Part shown: positions 1 to 12,060 of the stretch, piece after piece
Numbering within the stretch: the first letter of the stretch is position 1
How the letters are laid out: each line of letters opens with the position of its first letter
Assembly: GCF_037042905.1 (NCBI RefSeq)
Contig: NC_087245.1
Span: 29,514,001 to 29,578,000 of the forward strand
Direction of reading: 5' to 3'
Length of the DNA stretch: 64,000 nt
Source of the DNA: Lytechinus pictus
Taxonomy: Eukaryota > Echinodermata > Echinoidea > Temnopleuroida > Toxopneustidae
Position numbers and translations under genes: made by a program
Notes under the pieces: model-generated
What the model was told of the DNA's origin: nothing
The model's input: only the letters and a program-made list of their open reading frames with translations
Databases searched by the model: none

Positions 1-229
1 TCGATTTTGACACCTTGATTCGAAACTCATTTCGACAGGTAGCAACACGTCCCATAAGACTGACGTAGTTTTTTTTTTCTCTCTTTATTTTTTTCGCTCC
101 CCATCTTATATAACGTTAGGATTTTTTAAAGAGTATTCAATGACTCGAACCAGAGGTGGATAAAATAAGCAGTTTGGATCCAAAGAGATTATACTCTTTT
201 TTTATCTTTTTTTTTTATCCGACCACCGC

Positions 230-760
230 TAAAATTTTGCTTTAGCGCCATCTATAGTTTCTTCTTGTACATTCGTCCATACCTGTTTACATAGCAACCC
301 AGCTGCCAAGCTCGACCCCGATGTTAGCAACTAGCAACGCGTGTAAATGACTGTGTTCAATCTAGCTCGATATAGGATTTCCCTGATCAAAATACAATGC
401 TATCCGTCTCACGTACGTGCATAGCGCCAACTTAATGTGTTCCGCCATCTTGCTTGTTGGTTGCCGATAAAATGCGCATTTTCAGATTTTTTAACGCTCA
501 GTTATTACCCATGACTGAAACATTGACCAATCAAAAACTAAGATTCTATAAGAAATATGAATATTCATATACGAGAGTATAAACATAGATAATTCAATTT
601 TATGTGAAATTTAAACCCAATACTTCAAAATATGGTTAGTTTTATGTCTCTAAAATGACCCTTAAAACCAGAATTTTATTACTAAAAAATAAAGGTTTTC
701 CCAAGTTGCCATGGTAACGCGGTCTGAGATATAAAAGCTTAGCAAACACTTCATTTCAGT
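230..760. promoter_or_regulatory. Candidate distal or divergent ciliary regulatory region (X-box-like motifs)
   Basis: Contains GTTGCCATGGTAAC at 705-718, a near-perfect palindromic RFX X-box; GTTTACATAGCAAC at 285-298, an X-box-like site overlapping a forkhead core TGTTTAC; and CCGCCATCTTG at 442-452, a YY1-type site. RFX and FOXJ1 regulate motile-cilium genes and EFHC1 lies 2.7 kb downstream. It could equally serve a gene to the left of the window. Confidence 0.4.
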
Positions 761-3189
761 GATCGAGGATGTATTTGTTTACGGTATACGTCTACATAAA
801 TTATAACATTTTTTTCCAGACCATGGATGAACTTTCAAAAAGAGACATTTTAGGCAATTTTTTACGATTTCCGGCAATTTTCTGACACAGGCACCTTGAA
901 GAGGTAATTTTTACAGAATTAGAAGAAGACATCATGGATTTTCCTAATTATCACGACGGATATGCAACTTACTTGTAAACAAATCAAACAAAGTCTATGA
1001 TACATTTTCGATAATGCAAAAAGAGACATTCAAGTCTCTGATTGAGAGCCGCAGATTGAACATTCGCACGGCGCAATGGTAGCGTTTTCGCCGAATTCGT
1101 CGGGGCGAAAACTCCAAGCGAGCCGTACCACTCACCAGTCCCGAACGCTGCGCTGTATGTTTGATGATTTATCTGGTGCCATTTCGTGCTTATAAATTAG
1201 TTTTTTCTACAATGCCACTATCTCATTAAAATTGTTTGTCATGATAACATTGGAAATATTATCGTTTAATGGCCCAAAGGATCGACTGTAATAAAATATA
1301 CTTTGAAATATTGTCAGAGAGTGATTAGTTAGGTGATGTTTATGGTCAGAATTTAGTCATGGCTTCGGTCGAACTTACGCGAACGCGGTCACTTGCTCAC
1401 GGGGCGAGTCGGCCTGGCCCTTTGGTGGAAGGCCGTTAGGCAACGTGCAGTGCAGCTAGAGCAGAGTTGGGGAGTTATAGGTATAAAAACACTTTGAAAT
1501 AAGTAATCTGCAAATATTTTTGTCTTATCCCTTTGGATTACTTAGATAAGAAATTCAAATTCTCAAAGTTTAAATCAAATTTTAGACAGTGACATCAAAG
1601 AGTGTATGGGGGGGGGGGGGGGGTGGGTCTTGCATGCCCCCAATTCACGAACAAGAAAAAAAAAGGATAAGGTAAGAGAATCTTGCGAAATTGTTCAATT
1701 GGATTTTTGTAACCAAAAGTCAAAATTATGCTTATGTCGCTTGCTTGCAACTATATATTTTATAAATTTTGCCTGATACGCCATATCGTAGTACCCTCAA
1801 TTATTTTCACTTGTTACGCCACTGACATGACTGATATAACATCTACTAGTTTATGATAACATTATTTGGTTGCGGGATCAAAGCATCAGCTATATAGCTA
1901 AACATTTATACTTTATGCCTGTTCAACTTCCAATACAGGTTTAGGCCTGTATTTATGAGATGTTAAGATCTATGGGTGCCTTTATTATTTTCATTTTCAA
2001 TTAAAACAATTATTAATTATGTATTAATTTAGTATTAACCTCGATGATACATTTTATTGTGTTAAATCGTACAATTTCTGTTGTATTAACCCCCTTATTA
2101 AGCCCTTTTAAAAACATGCTCACTAGCAGACCCCCCCCCCCATATATAAAGACAATAGAAGTGTATATAGAATTAATTGACCCCCCCCCCTATTGAGGAC
2201 AAAATGAAATAAAATACTCAAAATAATCGACCGCCCCCCCCCCCCCCCTTTGACGAGGCAGCTGTCGGTGGCCTGATGTCTTCATTGACTTCTTTTTGCT
2301 TGTAAAAATAATATTAAAGAAGTAGGGGCTACCGGTACTCTAAGTGTCCCCTGTGAAAATTGATTTGGATCTGCAAGTGCATGAGGCTGCGCCCCCTCCA
2401 ACGTCATAGCTACCCCATATCTTTAGGTTCTAGCTCTCATATTTTTCAGCTCCCTGATTTTTTGGAAAAAAAAAACGAGGCGAAAGAAAAGAGTGAAATA
2501 AATGAAATACGATTAATCAAAATTTGAGTTGTTTGAAAGAATTATACTTATCAGAGAAACTAAAATAAATTCTACAACCATGAAGAATAACAGCAATCTT
2601 GATAAATTCTTTTTTTTTTCAAAATCAGAACCAATCAACCTTTTTCTGATTATTCTGTCACTTTCCATATTTTGGAGAAAAAAATAAAAGTGTTCATCGA
2701 CGCCCTGTACTGCATGATGAAACTGTATCCCCACTCGGCCCTCGTAACCCCCCCCCCTCTCTCTCTCTCTCCCCCCCCCACAATGCCCCTTGCTCATTTC
2801 TCTTATCTCACCTTGACCTTAATTAATTAATCTTAACTATTTGGCGGTACAGTCAAACGTGACTGGTCGCCATCATAGTTTCATCCCCAACAAACAAGGA
2901 ACAAACAATAACAATTCTGTTTTTCGACACAACATCATTCCTTTCAATACGCGTAAGGCTATACGTGGGCATGCACAAACAACGTGGGTTAACAAAAACT
3001 GACCCGCGTTTGGACTGAAATTGTGATTAAAATAAAAATGTTATAAATATGAAAAAAATATGTGTATAATGAAGGAGATTTGATAAACGGAAAAACATCA
3101 ATCGCTAATTCATAAAAATGCTGGAAAAGATTTGACAGAGGTTTTTAACAACGGTAATCAAGGGGAATTAGTGTATGGGTGAATGGCGT
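761..3189. other. Upstream intergenic DNA, no gene recognised
   Basis: Mixed AT-rich sequence with two CpG-richer patches (about 1060-1150 and 1370-1450) that might be non-coding exons or promoters. It also has homopolymer runs: G at about 1608-1622 and C at about 2131, 2181, 2232 and 2748. No conserved coding signal was found on either strand. Confidence 0.5.
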
Positions 3190-3383
3190 TCGAGTTTTAG
3201 CCGAGCGTTAGCCGGTGAGGGCGCGGGCCAAATCTGGCAATATGGCGGCGTCCATTAAGCTGACGTTAGCCAGCGGCGACTGCACGTACGTGGTCTAGCT
3301 ACGCGTGTGTGTTTCGTGTTTTTCGTGATTGATAATACACAGGCAACAACTGGAGTCTAGTTAAAGTGTGAAACAATTTCAAT
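3190..3383 (+). promoter_or_regulatory. EFHC1: Candidate EFHC1 proximal promoter and 5'UTR
   Basis: A locally CpG-rich stretch directly before the EFHC1 start codon, in otherwise AT-rich DNA. It holds a YY1-like motif AATATGGCGGC at 3239-3249, a type often found near transcription starts. No TATA box is evident. The transcription start is inferred, not seen. Confidence 0.45.
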
Positions 3384-3428
3384 ATGGCTCTCCCTTTTCT
3401 ACCGGGAAATACCTTTACAGACCCAACG
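3384..3428 (+). CDS. EFHC1: EFHC1 coding exon 1 (aa 1-15)
   Basis: Starts at the ATG in a CAATATGG context and encodes [15 protein letters not shown], the conserved N-terminus of EFHC1/2. It ends phase 0 at ACG|GTAAGT. The conserved N-terminal match decides the start. Confidence 0.92.
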
Positions 3429-6400
3429 GTAAGTGCAAATTTGCTGAACATTTGAAGCTCGAAAATAGAGATGTGGATTTGATGACAATAAAGAAGAGTT
3501 GGACCGAGACAGTGTCTCTTTTCATTTCATTCGTCAGACAGAGTCAGACTCTGATTTGAATGCATGAACATGATCATTGAACGCAGTCATGAACACTGGT
3601 CTAATGTTATGCTAATTTGTTTTGTTATTCATAGTAATCATAGTGATAAAGTAACAAGTAGATTCTGAGTTCTGACATTTAACATTGTCATGGCCTTCCT
3701 GTTAAATTTTTCAATCAAATTTTGTACTCGTGACTTGTGAAGTGTGTCTGTGCGTTTGTTTGGCCTTGGGACAACCAACATTAACGATGATGGGACGAAA
3801 AAAATGCTAATTGATCATCATATTTTAAACAAAATTAAAGTTGGATCTCAATCAATGTTATTGACTATTGTTAACTAACATCAAATAGAGTAGACCTCTA
3901 TTGATCTAGGCCCCCTAACGTTAGATCTATTTCTAAAAAATTAGTAAAATGTAGAGTGCAGCCTCGTCCATGACCATGTCGTAAGTTTCGGCCCAAATAT
4001 ACACTCACACTTAATGATCGGGGCCCCCATGACATGTCTGCCCACCTAAGTAGACACAATTTAACTAAAGATTAAAACCTGAATTTCTTTTTATTTTCAG
4101 AAAATTTTAGTTGAAAATGTTTATTATAATTTATATTCTTATAGGCCTAATGTAAAAGTAAGTGTGCCAAATACATGTAGGCCTATCTCATTAAAAAATT
4201 TGGAGAAATAGCTAACGTTAGGCCTAGACCATATGGTTTTCCTTTGTAGATCTATTTATAATTGTGTTTGAATCTACATGAAGATCTTCATGTATTTGTC
4301 TTTTCATGAAAATTTGAAAATGAATTTAATGACATTGTTATAAGCCTTTGCTCATGGCCCTTATTGACATTCTTAGCTTAGCCTGCCTGGTCAAACCACT
4401 GCACTGGTCTGATGCCTGACAATTTATGCAACAAGGTGCAAGCAGCCCTGCTGGGATATTTGGCTGATAATAATTGACAATGTTATTTATTCCATTTTTT
4501 GGCCCAACCTTCCTGCCATGGGGCCTGCTACGAATGTCAATTGCTTGCTTGTCCTTGCGTTAAAATGCCTGTATAAAATCATGATGCGGGTTAGTATGGT
4601 GATCAAGTCTAGTGGCAGTGCACGGCCGTATCATTATTAATCATTCTTATCATTAATCCCTTCAGCAACGCAAGTATCACAGATCCCAATCCCTCGGCTA
4701 CAAAAATGGATATGCCCTGCCTGCAAGGCCAGAGGTCGGCATCGGAGGCGAACCATTGGAAGTCAATCAACTCACTCTTTCAGAATTAGATGAACTGAAC
4801 AACAAAAGACCAACACTGACATATGGACAGGCTAAGCAAGCACCACCAGAAGATTTTATCCCTGCACATGTAGCTTTTGATAAAAAGGTTAGTTTGGCTG
4901 TAAATTTATTTACACTGCTGTATCAATAATGATACACCTTGATTAATATTTTTTTTTACAAGTTCCATAGAGTCAAACTGTTCATCGTTTGAAGGGTAAG
5001 TCCACCTCAACAAGCATAAATTAAAATCATATTTTCTGTTGGAATGAACATCATCCCCTTTAAACAAGTTTGAATTTGTAGTTATCCCTCTGTTTCTCAG
5101 GTCTATTTATGATTTCTGTTGTTCATTAATTTTATAAGAGGGTCCTCATGTTACTGGAACATGTAGCCTACATTTATCAAATGTTATGATGAATTCTTTT
5201 TCTTTTGATCAAACAAAATTGAATGGAAACTACTAAGTATTAAATTTGTTGGAATTTCAGAATATAATGTTTGATACCTACAGGCATTACATGACAATTG
5301 TTATCAGGTTGCTCTTTGTTGATGAGTTTGTAAAATACAGCTGATGTACATCAATATTTTAGGATAATTTATGTTGTATCAATCTGTTTAGGATTGGGAT
5401 GAATATTAAGAAAAAATAGTAAAAACAATGAACAAAGTTCATTCAGTGGACAGTAAACAATTGCATTTATTTATATAATGTCACTAATTTATCTCTGCTG
5501 ATTAAAAAAAAAGAAAAAAGGAAGTACTTGCGCTTTTCACATTGCTTTTGAGTGGCTTTCGATTACTGGGAACACTTGATCAGTTATTCTCTCTCGCTCT
5601 CTCATTTATGTCTTTCTCCTTTTCTCTGCTCATCTCTGTCTCCATTCCTCAACCCTTTTCTCTCTTTGAAGTCAAAATGTTCCTTTTGTACTTTTAATGG
5701 GAAGGATTTATAGAAAATAATTCATCTTACTTTTTTTGTTAGCATACATTTTATCTTCAAAGGAAAGTGAGAACTGAGAAGTGTATTGAAATAATTGCAC
5801 ACATGGAATATTTCCTTTCTAGGTACTGAAATTCAACGCATTCTACAAGCAAACCGTCCATGAGTCACCCAGCGAATACTACCGCGTCCGTCCCGTCATC
5901 ATCTACTACTACCTGGAAGACGACAGCATCTCCGTCATCGAACCCCACATAGAGAACAGTGGCATGCCCCAGGGCAAGCTGATCAAACGCATGAGGTTGC
6001 CCAAGAACGACCAAGGCGACCACTGGCACTGGAAGGACCTCAATCTCGACATCCAGGTCACGTTTTACGGCAAGGTTTTCCAGATCACAGGCTGTGATAA
6101 GTGGACAGCGGTAAGCCATCTTTCTCTTGATTGTCCTACATGGGGCCTCTTCCACAAGACTTGTCTTTGAGCACAAGTACAGTAGAGGGGAAATGAAGCA
6201 CAGTTTCATTGACAGCTAATCAGTGTTCACAACAGAGGAATAAAATTACATGGGGGCTCCCCCTAATTTGCCCTTAAAATCTCCAAAAGAGCATTAAAAT
6301 CAGCCCTAAGCAAATTTTGTTGTTGTTTTTTGTTTGTTTTTAATGGGATGGGCAGAGCTGCCAGATAGTAGGATTATCCTGTTTAGTATGATTTTTAAGG

Positions 6401-9400
6401 GAGAAGTGACACTAAATAGGATTTTATAGGATATTTGAAACTTGATGGTGTTAGTATGTTTTTCAAAAATTTTAAAGAAAATATGATTAAAAGAATTTTT
6501 TTTCTTCAAAATTAATGTCGCCTGCTGTTAATGGGAAACTAATCTCAATCCCAATCTATTTATGGTATGCATATTGAAGGGGATTTTTTCTTTACACTAA
6601 AATGGTTTTCGGGGTTTTCTTCTCATTGTAGGAATACATGGCAATGGAAGGGATTGAGCTGAATGCCCCTGCACCTACCCCTGCAGATCCCCACACAGAG
6701 TCTCGCAAGGAGAAGTCTGCCATTGAGGCATTCACCACACCCAGTACGTTCGACAAACTCAAGCAGTTCTTGGAACTCGATCGGAAGGTAGGGTAACACT
6801 GTGTGCGAAGTCTCAATGCCACATTTGATCTTATCCAAATGTTGTTTGAATATTATTAATATTATTACTATTATTATCATCATCTTCATCATCATAATCA
6901 TCATTGGTAGTGTGTCATTAAGCATTCAGCAAAATCAAGATTGTACCAAAGAAATAGATAGAATAATAGATATAAAATAATTGGATCTACTTTATAAACA
7001 TCAAGGTTTTCCCCAATTATCAGAAATGGTGCAAGCATCTAAACTTATAAATTGATAACTTTGATCATTTTCATACTTGATCCTCAGGTTCTGCGTTTTT
7101 TCTGTGTTTGGGATGATCGAAGCAGCATGTTTGGTGAGCAACGACCTTACATCATACAGTACTACCTCGTTGACGATACAGTGGAGGTCAGAGAGGTCCA
7201 CGAACCCAACGACGGCCGAGATCCTTTCCCGCTGTTCCTCAAGAAACAAAGAGTTCCAAAAGACCGTGACAATGTTGACTGTAAGTTTCACTCAAGTCAG
7301 CTATGCATTGTGTCAGATTTGCTATTATGTACTGCTCCCAGTTTCATTTTGAAATGAAATTTGCAGAATTTTTATGCTAGTAATCTGACTTGACATTTCC
7401 TTTTGTTTTAGATTTTTAGTTGGGTTCAAAGCAATGCCTGTTTCTGAAAGAAAAAATGATGTGAGGAGGAATTATAACTGTATTGAAATCCTGAATATTA
7501 AACATAAGCTACATATTAATTGGGTGCATATGGAGAAAGTGGGTAGGAAAATATTGATTCTCGTGTAATTACTTTTTTGCAAATTGGCTTAAGAAAGCTG
7601 TTTTAGCTTTATGTGTTGATGTAGCAATGAACATGAATCATTTTCACTTCGCATGCACTTTCAAATTAAGAAATGATAAATTGTGATACTTCAACTTTTG
7701 ACTATCATATTATTCATTCTCTTCCATATTTTCTCTCACAGCCTCTTTCCGTGCAGTGGTTATGGAGCTTTCGAACCATGAAATCAAGAACTGGTACAGC
7801 CCTCCAGACTTTGGCATTGGCAAGACGGTTTACATCTACAACAGGCCATTCCTCATCTACGATGCTGATGCTTTCACAAAGCAATACATGGAACAGCTTG
7901 GTGTCTCTCAGTCAGGCCCTGTTCAGGTCTCTATGGAAGCCAGAAAGCTCGCCAAGATGGTAAGAGTCTGACAATGTTTTAATATTTCTAAGGCCGGTAC
8001 TCAATTCAGTACTTAAGCCAAGTATTTTACTCAGCATTCTGATTCAGTAAACTACGTAGCCATCTTTGCGAGAGACACGATTCCAATTGATTTCCCAGGT
8101 CAATTTTTCCATGGAGGTCAAGTTTTCCTTGGAGGTCATATTGTCCTTGGAGCACCCACTTCTAGGATCTTACAAATTAATTTTTATCATAAGCTGCACA
8201 TTGGACATCATAGCATTTATTAATAATTACTCAAATGCTTTCATTCACATTTGTCTTAGCAGCGTTTCATAGCAGAAATAACCAGTAGTGTCCAGAATTT
8301 AATAATTGCATATTCACTTGTCATCAAAGTGCTAGGCTGTATCAAGTTCTGGCCAAATATCTGGACATTTAGTTGTACTTGTAGATGATGGACACAAAAG
8401 AAGAAGATCAAAGAGATGTTCTTATATTTTATCTTTTGATTCTTTGACACAGGACTTGCCGCCTTACAATGGCTTTGGGTCCTATGAAGATTCCCTGCAG
8501 TCCTGCCTGTCACTGGTCCCCCAGCCACCCAAGAAAGACTTCATCAAGATGCTGGAGAACGATCATAAGATCCTTCGATTTGAAGCCGTCATGGTAAGTT
8601 CATCATCCCGCAATACAGTGTCAAGAAGATTTGACATGGCAGGGTATTTCAAGAAAACAAAAATTTCCTGAATTTCCTTGATGAGGTCTCAAACTCCATG
8701 ATAATCATTCCAATTCCTTTCCAATTTCAAATGTTTTCTTTGATGTTGCAGTGAACTATTTGCAGTATGAAACACTGTTTGGCTACTTTTGACTGTTAGG
8801 CCAGTCAAAATTACATGACTCTTCCCTGATTTTTTATTTTCATTTTTATCATATCCCCTGACTTTTCCATGACTGGAAAAAGGGAAAGATAATTTCACCT
8901 GATTTCCCAAGGGGGCTGGGAACCCTTTTTTAGTGATGATCCTGAAATCAATTATTGTTTTGAAAAAGGAATAATTTCAATATTTTGATCTGTCTGAGAG
9001 TTATTCTGTATCATACATTTAAGACAATCAATACACCCTATTTTTTTCCATGCAAAATTGTCGGGTGTAAAAAAAAATAATTTCTCCTTTGTAATCGACC
9101 AGATTTTTAGGATATACTTTAGAGATTAAAGAAAAATATAATTGCTTAAATGTTTGTATCATTGTTGCGGGCTTCTCTTGCGATTTTGATCTCTATGTGG
9201 TTATGATCTTTTGCTTTTTTTCTTCTGCGCTTTTTAGGACTCTGTGCGACCTGAGGACAAAGGTCGTCGGTTCATCATCAGTTATCGTCTGGCTGATGAT
9301 ATGATCAAAATCTTTGAGCCCCCTGTCCGTAACTCCGGAATCATCAGCGGTACATTCCTTGAGAGAACGAGAGTGACCAAGCCTGGTTCAACACCTGAGA

Positions 9401-11467
9401 ATCCACAGTTCTACGGCCCACAGGTTAGTACTGGTTACTGAACCATGTTCTAAACTCTGGTTTACCATAAACCATGGTCTAAATCTGGGCTTAAGTTATG
9501 GAAAGCTGGAAATGTAAAAAATATGAAAGTTTGACACTATTTCATTTTGTTCTATTTCGAAGCTGAAATGGTGTAGAAAACTTAATATTTTATTTATCAT
9601 TCCAAAACAGTTTTAAATAAAGCAAGCACCAAATGTGCTGTCAAATAGAATCATTACCATTTAACATTTTCATCTCCACTGGTTATCCATAGTCAAAAAA
9701 CAAATTTAGACTAGAGTTTGGATTTAAGCCTGATTTTTTGATAAATTTTATATGCCATTTGTTGTTCAATGTACTGCATAATTTGTTTGAGTGTGCATTG
9801 TGGATTCCGAAATTTGTTGGATTTTTTATTGAAATTCTGAACAATCAATCATATCTAGTAGGGGGAGATGAAATCCCCTAGTATATATTTTCCAAGCAAG
9901 ATTAAGTATAATTATTTTATTTAGGGCCTATGCATGACTTAATAAGATTTACTTTTCACAATACTGTACAAGCTACAATGACTTTGGGTACCCAAGCAGC
10001 TACCCATTAAGCACCTGGGTGGAGAGTGATTCCTTGCCAAATACTTGGTATCATTTTATTGCAACTAAGTTTTTTATCTTTTCTACTTGTCATTGTTTAG
10101 GACCTGACCATTGGATCTTGTCTAGAGGTGTTTAGTCATCGGTTCATCATCACCGATGCTGACGACTACGTACTTCACTACCTGGAGGCCCATAAGCAAG
10201 ACTTTCCAGGCTGTGACAAGACTATCCATAGCATCCAAGCCACCAGGTCCATGGGCCTGCCTTCCAAACCATTAACGTTAGCATCACAAAAGGGCGCCCC
10301 CATGATTGTCAAGAGATCGTAAGTGACGTTCTTACTCTATACCAATGCAGAGTTGTGTACACAAAAATTATACCTTGATATGAAATAATGAATTGGGTTG
10401 AAAATTGGAAATGTCATCTGGCCCAGAGCAATTGAAAATTATAAATGTCTATTGTACATTTTTTTTCATTAGGATACATTGTAAGTCTGGCCAATAAAGG
10501 TATCAAGAAAAATTGTAATATACAAAATATAGTGTCACTGCATAATTTTCTTCTTTATTGCAAAATCTAGCAACAGAGTGTTATGTTTTGGGCGTTCCAT
10601 AGTTAAACGTGTTGCAGGTAATTCGCCCCTGCATGTAAACGTTTGAGCCACGATTCAATGTGTTTAAGTTACACTACAACATCCTTTATTGAGTTCCCAG
10701 ACTCTATACAGAGCATCAATTTTAAATGGGATGTGAGGACTCAAATACAAATTTGGGTAACCTAGAATTGTTTGATCTTGTCTCTAGAAAGTAATAAGTA
10801 TTTATATGAGTTCTCAAATAAAGCAATATGTTTTGAGGTTAGCTGTTCATTATCCAAATGTCCGATATTATGACGACATTTACTGAATGTCCCCTTCCCA
10901 GGCCGAATGACCTGAAACAGCTCTTAGCAGAGGTCAAGTCTCAACTCCGCAAGGACAACTACATCAACTTCACCTCTTTGACAGAAGCCTTCTTACGATA
11001 CGACCGTGACCGTTCAGGAAACATTGATGTGAATGAGCTCAAGGTCGCCTGCCACAAGCAGAATCTACCCCTAGATGATGATGTCATGCAAGCGGTAAGT
11101 ATCTCTTTTATCAAGATTCCAAAGCTTTCAAAAATGACATGACACATGGCTCAGCATTATGTTCTGTACAGTCCATCAGGTTTTTACAAATCTACTTGTT
11201 TCAAAGTCAGGTGTTCGAATAGAAAACCATATATTTTGATATGAGGAAATGTCTCAAATAACATCTTTTATCAAAGATTATTGTATTTGACTTGTACCTC
11301 TCATTTTCAATGTGTGATACTATGATGTTTTCATGTGTGGTGGTTTCTAGTTGGTGATTACAAAGTATTTCATTTTTTCCCTTTTTTTACAGTTGATTGA
11401 AGAATGTGGAGACGAATACGGTAGAATCAGCCATGCGGAATTCATGAAGTTCTTAACGTGGGACTAA
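3384..11467 (+). CDS. EFHC1: EFHC1 (myoclonin-1 / Rib72-like) ciliary protein, 11 coding exons, 644 aa
   Basis: Coding exons read from the sequence: 3384-3428, 4666-4887, 5823-6110, 6632-6787, 7088-7280, 7742-7959, 8453-8593, 9238-9423, 10101-10318, 10902-11094, 11393-11467. All introns are GT-AG and all phases agree, giving 644 residues. The order is an N-terminal [11 protein letters not shown] start, DM10-1 (about 90-190), DM10-2 (about 237-357), DM10-3 (about 412-520) and one EF-hand (loop 590-601). Family knowledge: EFHC1 and Chlamydomonas Rib72 sit inside the A-tubule of ciliary doublet microtubules and support motility; human EFHC1 is linked to juvenile myoclonic epilepsy. The motifs [14 protein letters not shown] and [10 protein letters not shown] are shared with EFHC1/2. 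The length and single C-terminal EF-hand favour EFHC1 over the longer EFHC2. The gene is convergent with the NCOA gene. Confidence 0.96.
4666..4887 (+). CDS. EFHC1: EFHC1 exon 2 (aa 16-89)
   Basis: Follows a CCCTTCAG acceptor. It encodes the family's linker before DM10-1: a [17 protein letters not shown] stretch, then VGIGGEPL and a segment ending HVAFDKK. Ends phase 0 at AAG|GTTAGT. Confidence 0.95.
5823..6110 (+). CDS. EFHC1: EFHC1 exon 3, DM10 domain 1 (aa 90-185)
   Basis: Acceptor TTTCTAG, donor GCG|GTAAGC, phase 0 both sides. Begins [12 protein letters not shown] and continues through the DM10 core ([22 protein letters not shown], then [17 protein letters not shown]). The pattern of a beta-rich YYLxDD(T/S)I strand followed by ExxxNSG is diagnostic of DM10. 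No exon-internal defect seen. Confidence 0.96.
6632..6787 (+). CDS. EFHC1: EFHC1 exon 4, linker DM10-1 to DM10-2 (aa 186-237)
   Basis: Acceptor TTGTAG, donor AAG|GTAGGG, phase 0. Encodes [15 protein letters not shown] and [13 protein letters not shown], matching the EFHC1 linker that precedes the second DM10 domain. Confidence 0.94.
7088..7280 (+). CDS. EFHC1: EFHC1 exon 5, DM10 domain 2 first half (aa 238-301)
   Basis: Acceptor TCCTCAG, donor GACT|GTAAGT (phase 1 exit). Encodes [36 protein letters not shown] and [18 protein letters not shown], near-identical in pattern to EFHC1 of other animals. Confidence 0.96.
7742..7959 (+). CDS. EFHC1: EFHC1 exon 6, DM10 domain 2 second half (aa 302-374)
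   Basis: Acceptor TCTCACAG, donor ATG|GTAAGA. The codon split with exon 5 restores Ser302. Encodes [20 protein letters not shown] and [16 protein letters not shown], the closing strands of DM10-2. Confidence 0.95.
8453..8593 (+). CDS. EFHC1: EFHC1 exon 7, linker into DM10-3 (aa 375-421)
   Basis: Acceptor GACACAG, donor ATG|GTAAGT, phase 0. Contains the family signature [17 protein letters not shown], then [22 protein letters not shown], the first strand of DM10-3. Confidence 0.96.
9238..9423 (+). CDS. EFHC1: EFHC1 exon 8, DM10 domain 3 core (aa 422-483)
   Basis: Acceptor TTTTTAG, donor CAG|GTTAGT, phase 0. Encodes [20 protein letters not shown] and [16 protein letters not shown], then [15 protein letters not shown]. 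Confidence 0.96.
9993..10045 (-). mobile_element. SINE body fragment in EFHC1 intron
   Basis: The minus strand carries the CACTCTCCACCCAGGTGCTT and AATGGGTAGCTG body words shared with the fuller copies. Only about 50 bp is recognisable. Confidence 0.5.
10101..10318 (+). CDS. EFHC1: EFHC1 exon 9, end of DM10-3 and linker (aa 484-556)
   Basis: Acceptor TTGTTTAG, donor AGATC|GTAAGT (phase 2 exit). Encodes [20 protein letters not shown] and [11 protein letters not shown], closing DM10-3, then a variable basic linker. Unspliced reading would hit TAA at once inside the donor, which supports the splice. Confidence 0.95.
10902..11094 (+). CDS. EFHC1: EFHC1 exon 10, EF-hand (aa 556-620)
   Basis: Acceptor CTTCCCAG, donor GCG|GTAAGT. 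Contains a 12-residue EF loop [12 protein letters not shown] at residues 590-601, with Asp at 1, 3 and 9, Ser at 5, Gly at 6 and Glu at 12, so calcium ligands look complete. Confidence 0.95.
11393..11467 (+). CDS. EFHC1: EFHC1 terminal coding exon 11 (aa 621-644, stop)
   Basis: Follows a T-rich tract and TTTACAG. Encodes [20 protein letters not shown] and ends LTWD before TAA at 11465-11467. This is the helix-loop remnant that closes the C-terminal EF-hand region in EFHC1. Confidence 0.95.
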   Translation: MIEECGDEYGRISHAEFMKFLTWD

Positions 11468-12060
11468 GGACAACAAGCAGTGAAGGAAAATGCGACAGTC
11501 TACCGATTTTGCCCCAAACCAGACAAGTCAATCAATTCTTGAATCTGAACAAAAAGCAGTTTTGACTGATTGTTTGCAAATCTCAAATGGTTGATCCGTA
11601 GGAGAAACATTTCATATTGTGATAGCAGAAAAGCCAAAGCTAGATTTCCCCGGATTCCATTCTATAATATTTTTTTTTTCAAATTTGTTGGCAAAGAGAA
11701 AAGGTGAAAATTGGATTGAAATTCTATAATTGGGACGATTAAAAGAAATAGCTGTGTAGACAACAATATAGACATAGGAAGGAAGTGGTTTTACTTTTTT
11801 AGCTGCATGTTATTATGTACTACATGAATTCATTTCGTCATGTGCAGTTTCATTCCTTCCAAAATTCATCCGTGGAGCATCTAACACACAGCAACCGTTT
11901 TTCTTTGGAGCTGCCTAAAGCTCATAAATTTTAGAATCTGCGTCTTAAATACTCGCACTATGCATCTGCACTGCTGACTAACAGTGTACAATATATGCTG
12001 AAATTGAAAATCTGTTCTTTTACTGCATGAAATAAAATCCGTCCTATCACAGATTGTGTC
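11468..12060 (+). other. EFHC1: EFHC1 3'UTR (inferred)
   Basis: Non-coding AT-rich sequence between the EFHC1 stop and the first poly(A) signal. The end is inferred from the signal only. Sequence from here to about 13385 may be an extended 3'UTR. Confidence 0.5.
12031..12036 (+). terminator. EFHC1: Poly(A) signal AATAAA, likely EFHC1 3' end
   Basis: First canonical AATAAA after the EFHC1 stop, 564 bases downstream. Other AATAAA copies at 13187-13192 and 13361-13366 could give longer 3'UTRs. Confidence 0.55.

Larger units (their letters stand above)
3429..11392 (+). other. EFHC1: Introns of EFHC1, contents
   Basis: Ten GT-AG introns lie between the exons listed above. Apart from a SINE fragment near 9990-10045 they are AT-rich single-copy-looking sequence with no coding or RNA gene that I can support. 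Confidence 0.6.

Noticed and set aside
816-978. Possible small exons: ACCATGG-initiated 20-codon frame and a following piece ending MDFPNYHDGYATYL-stop
   Set aside because: Splice-like sites flank both, but every frame of the first stops quickly and no family match is evident. Too little to call a gene.
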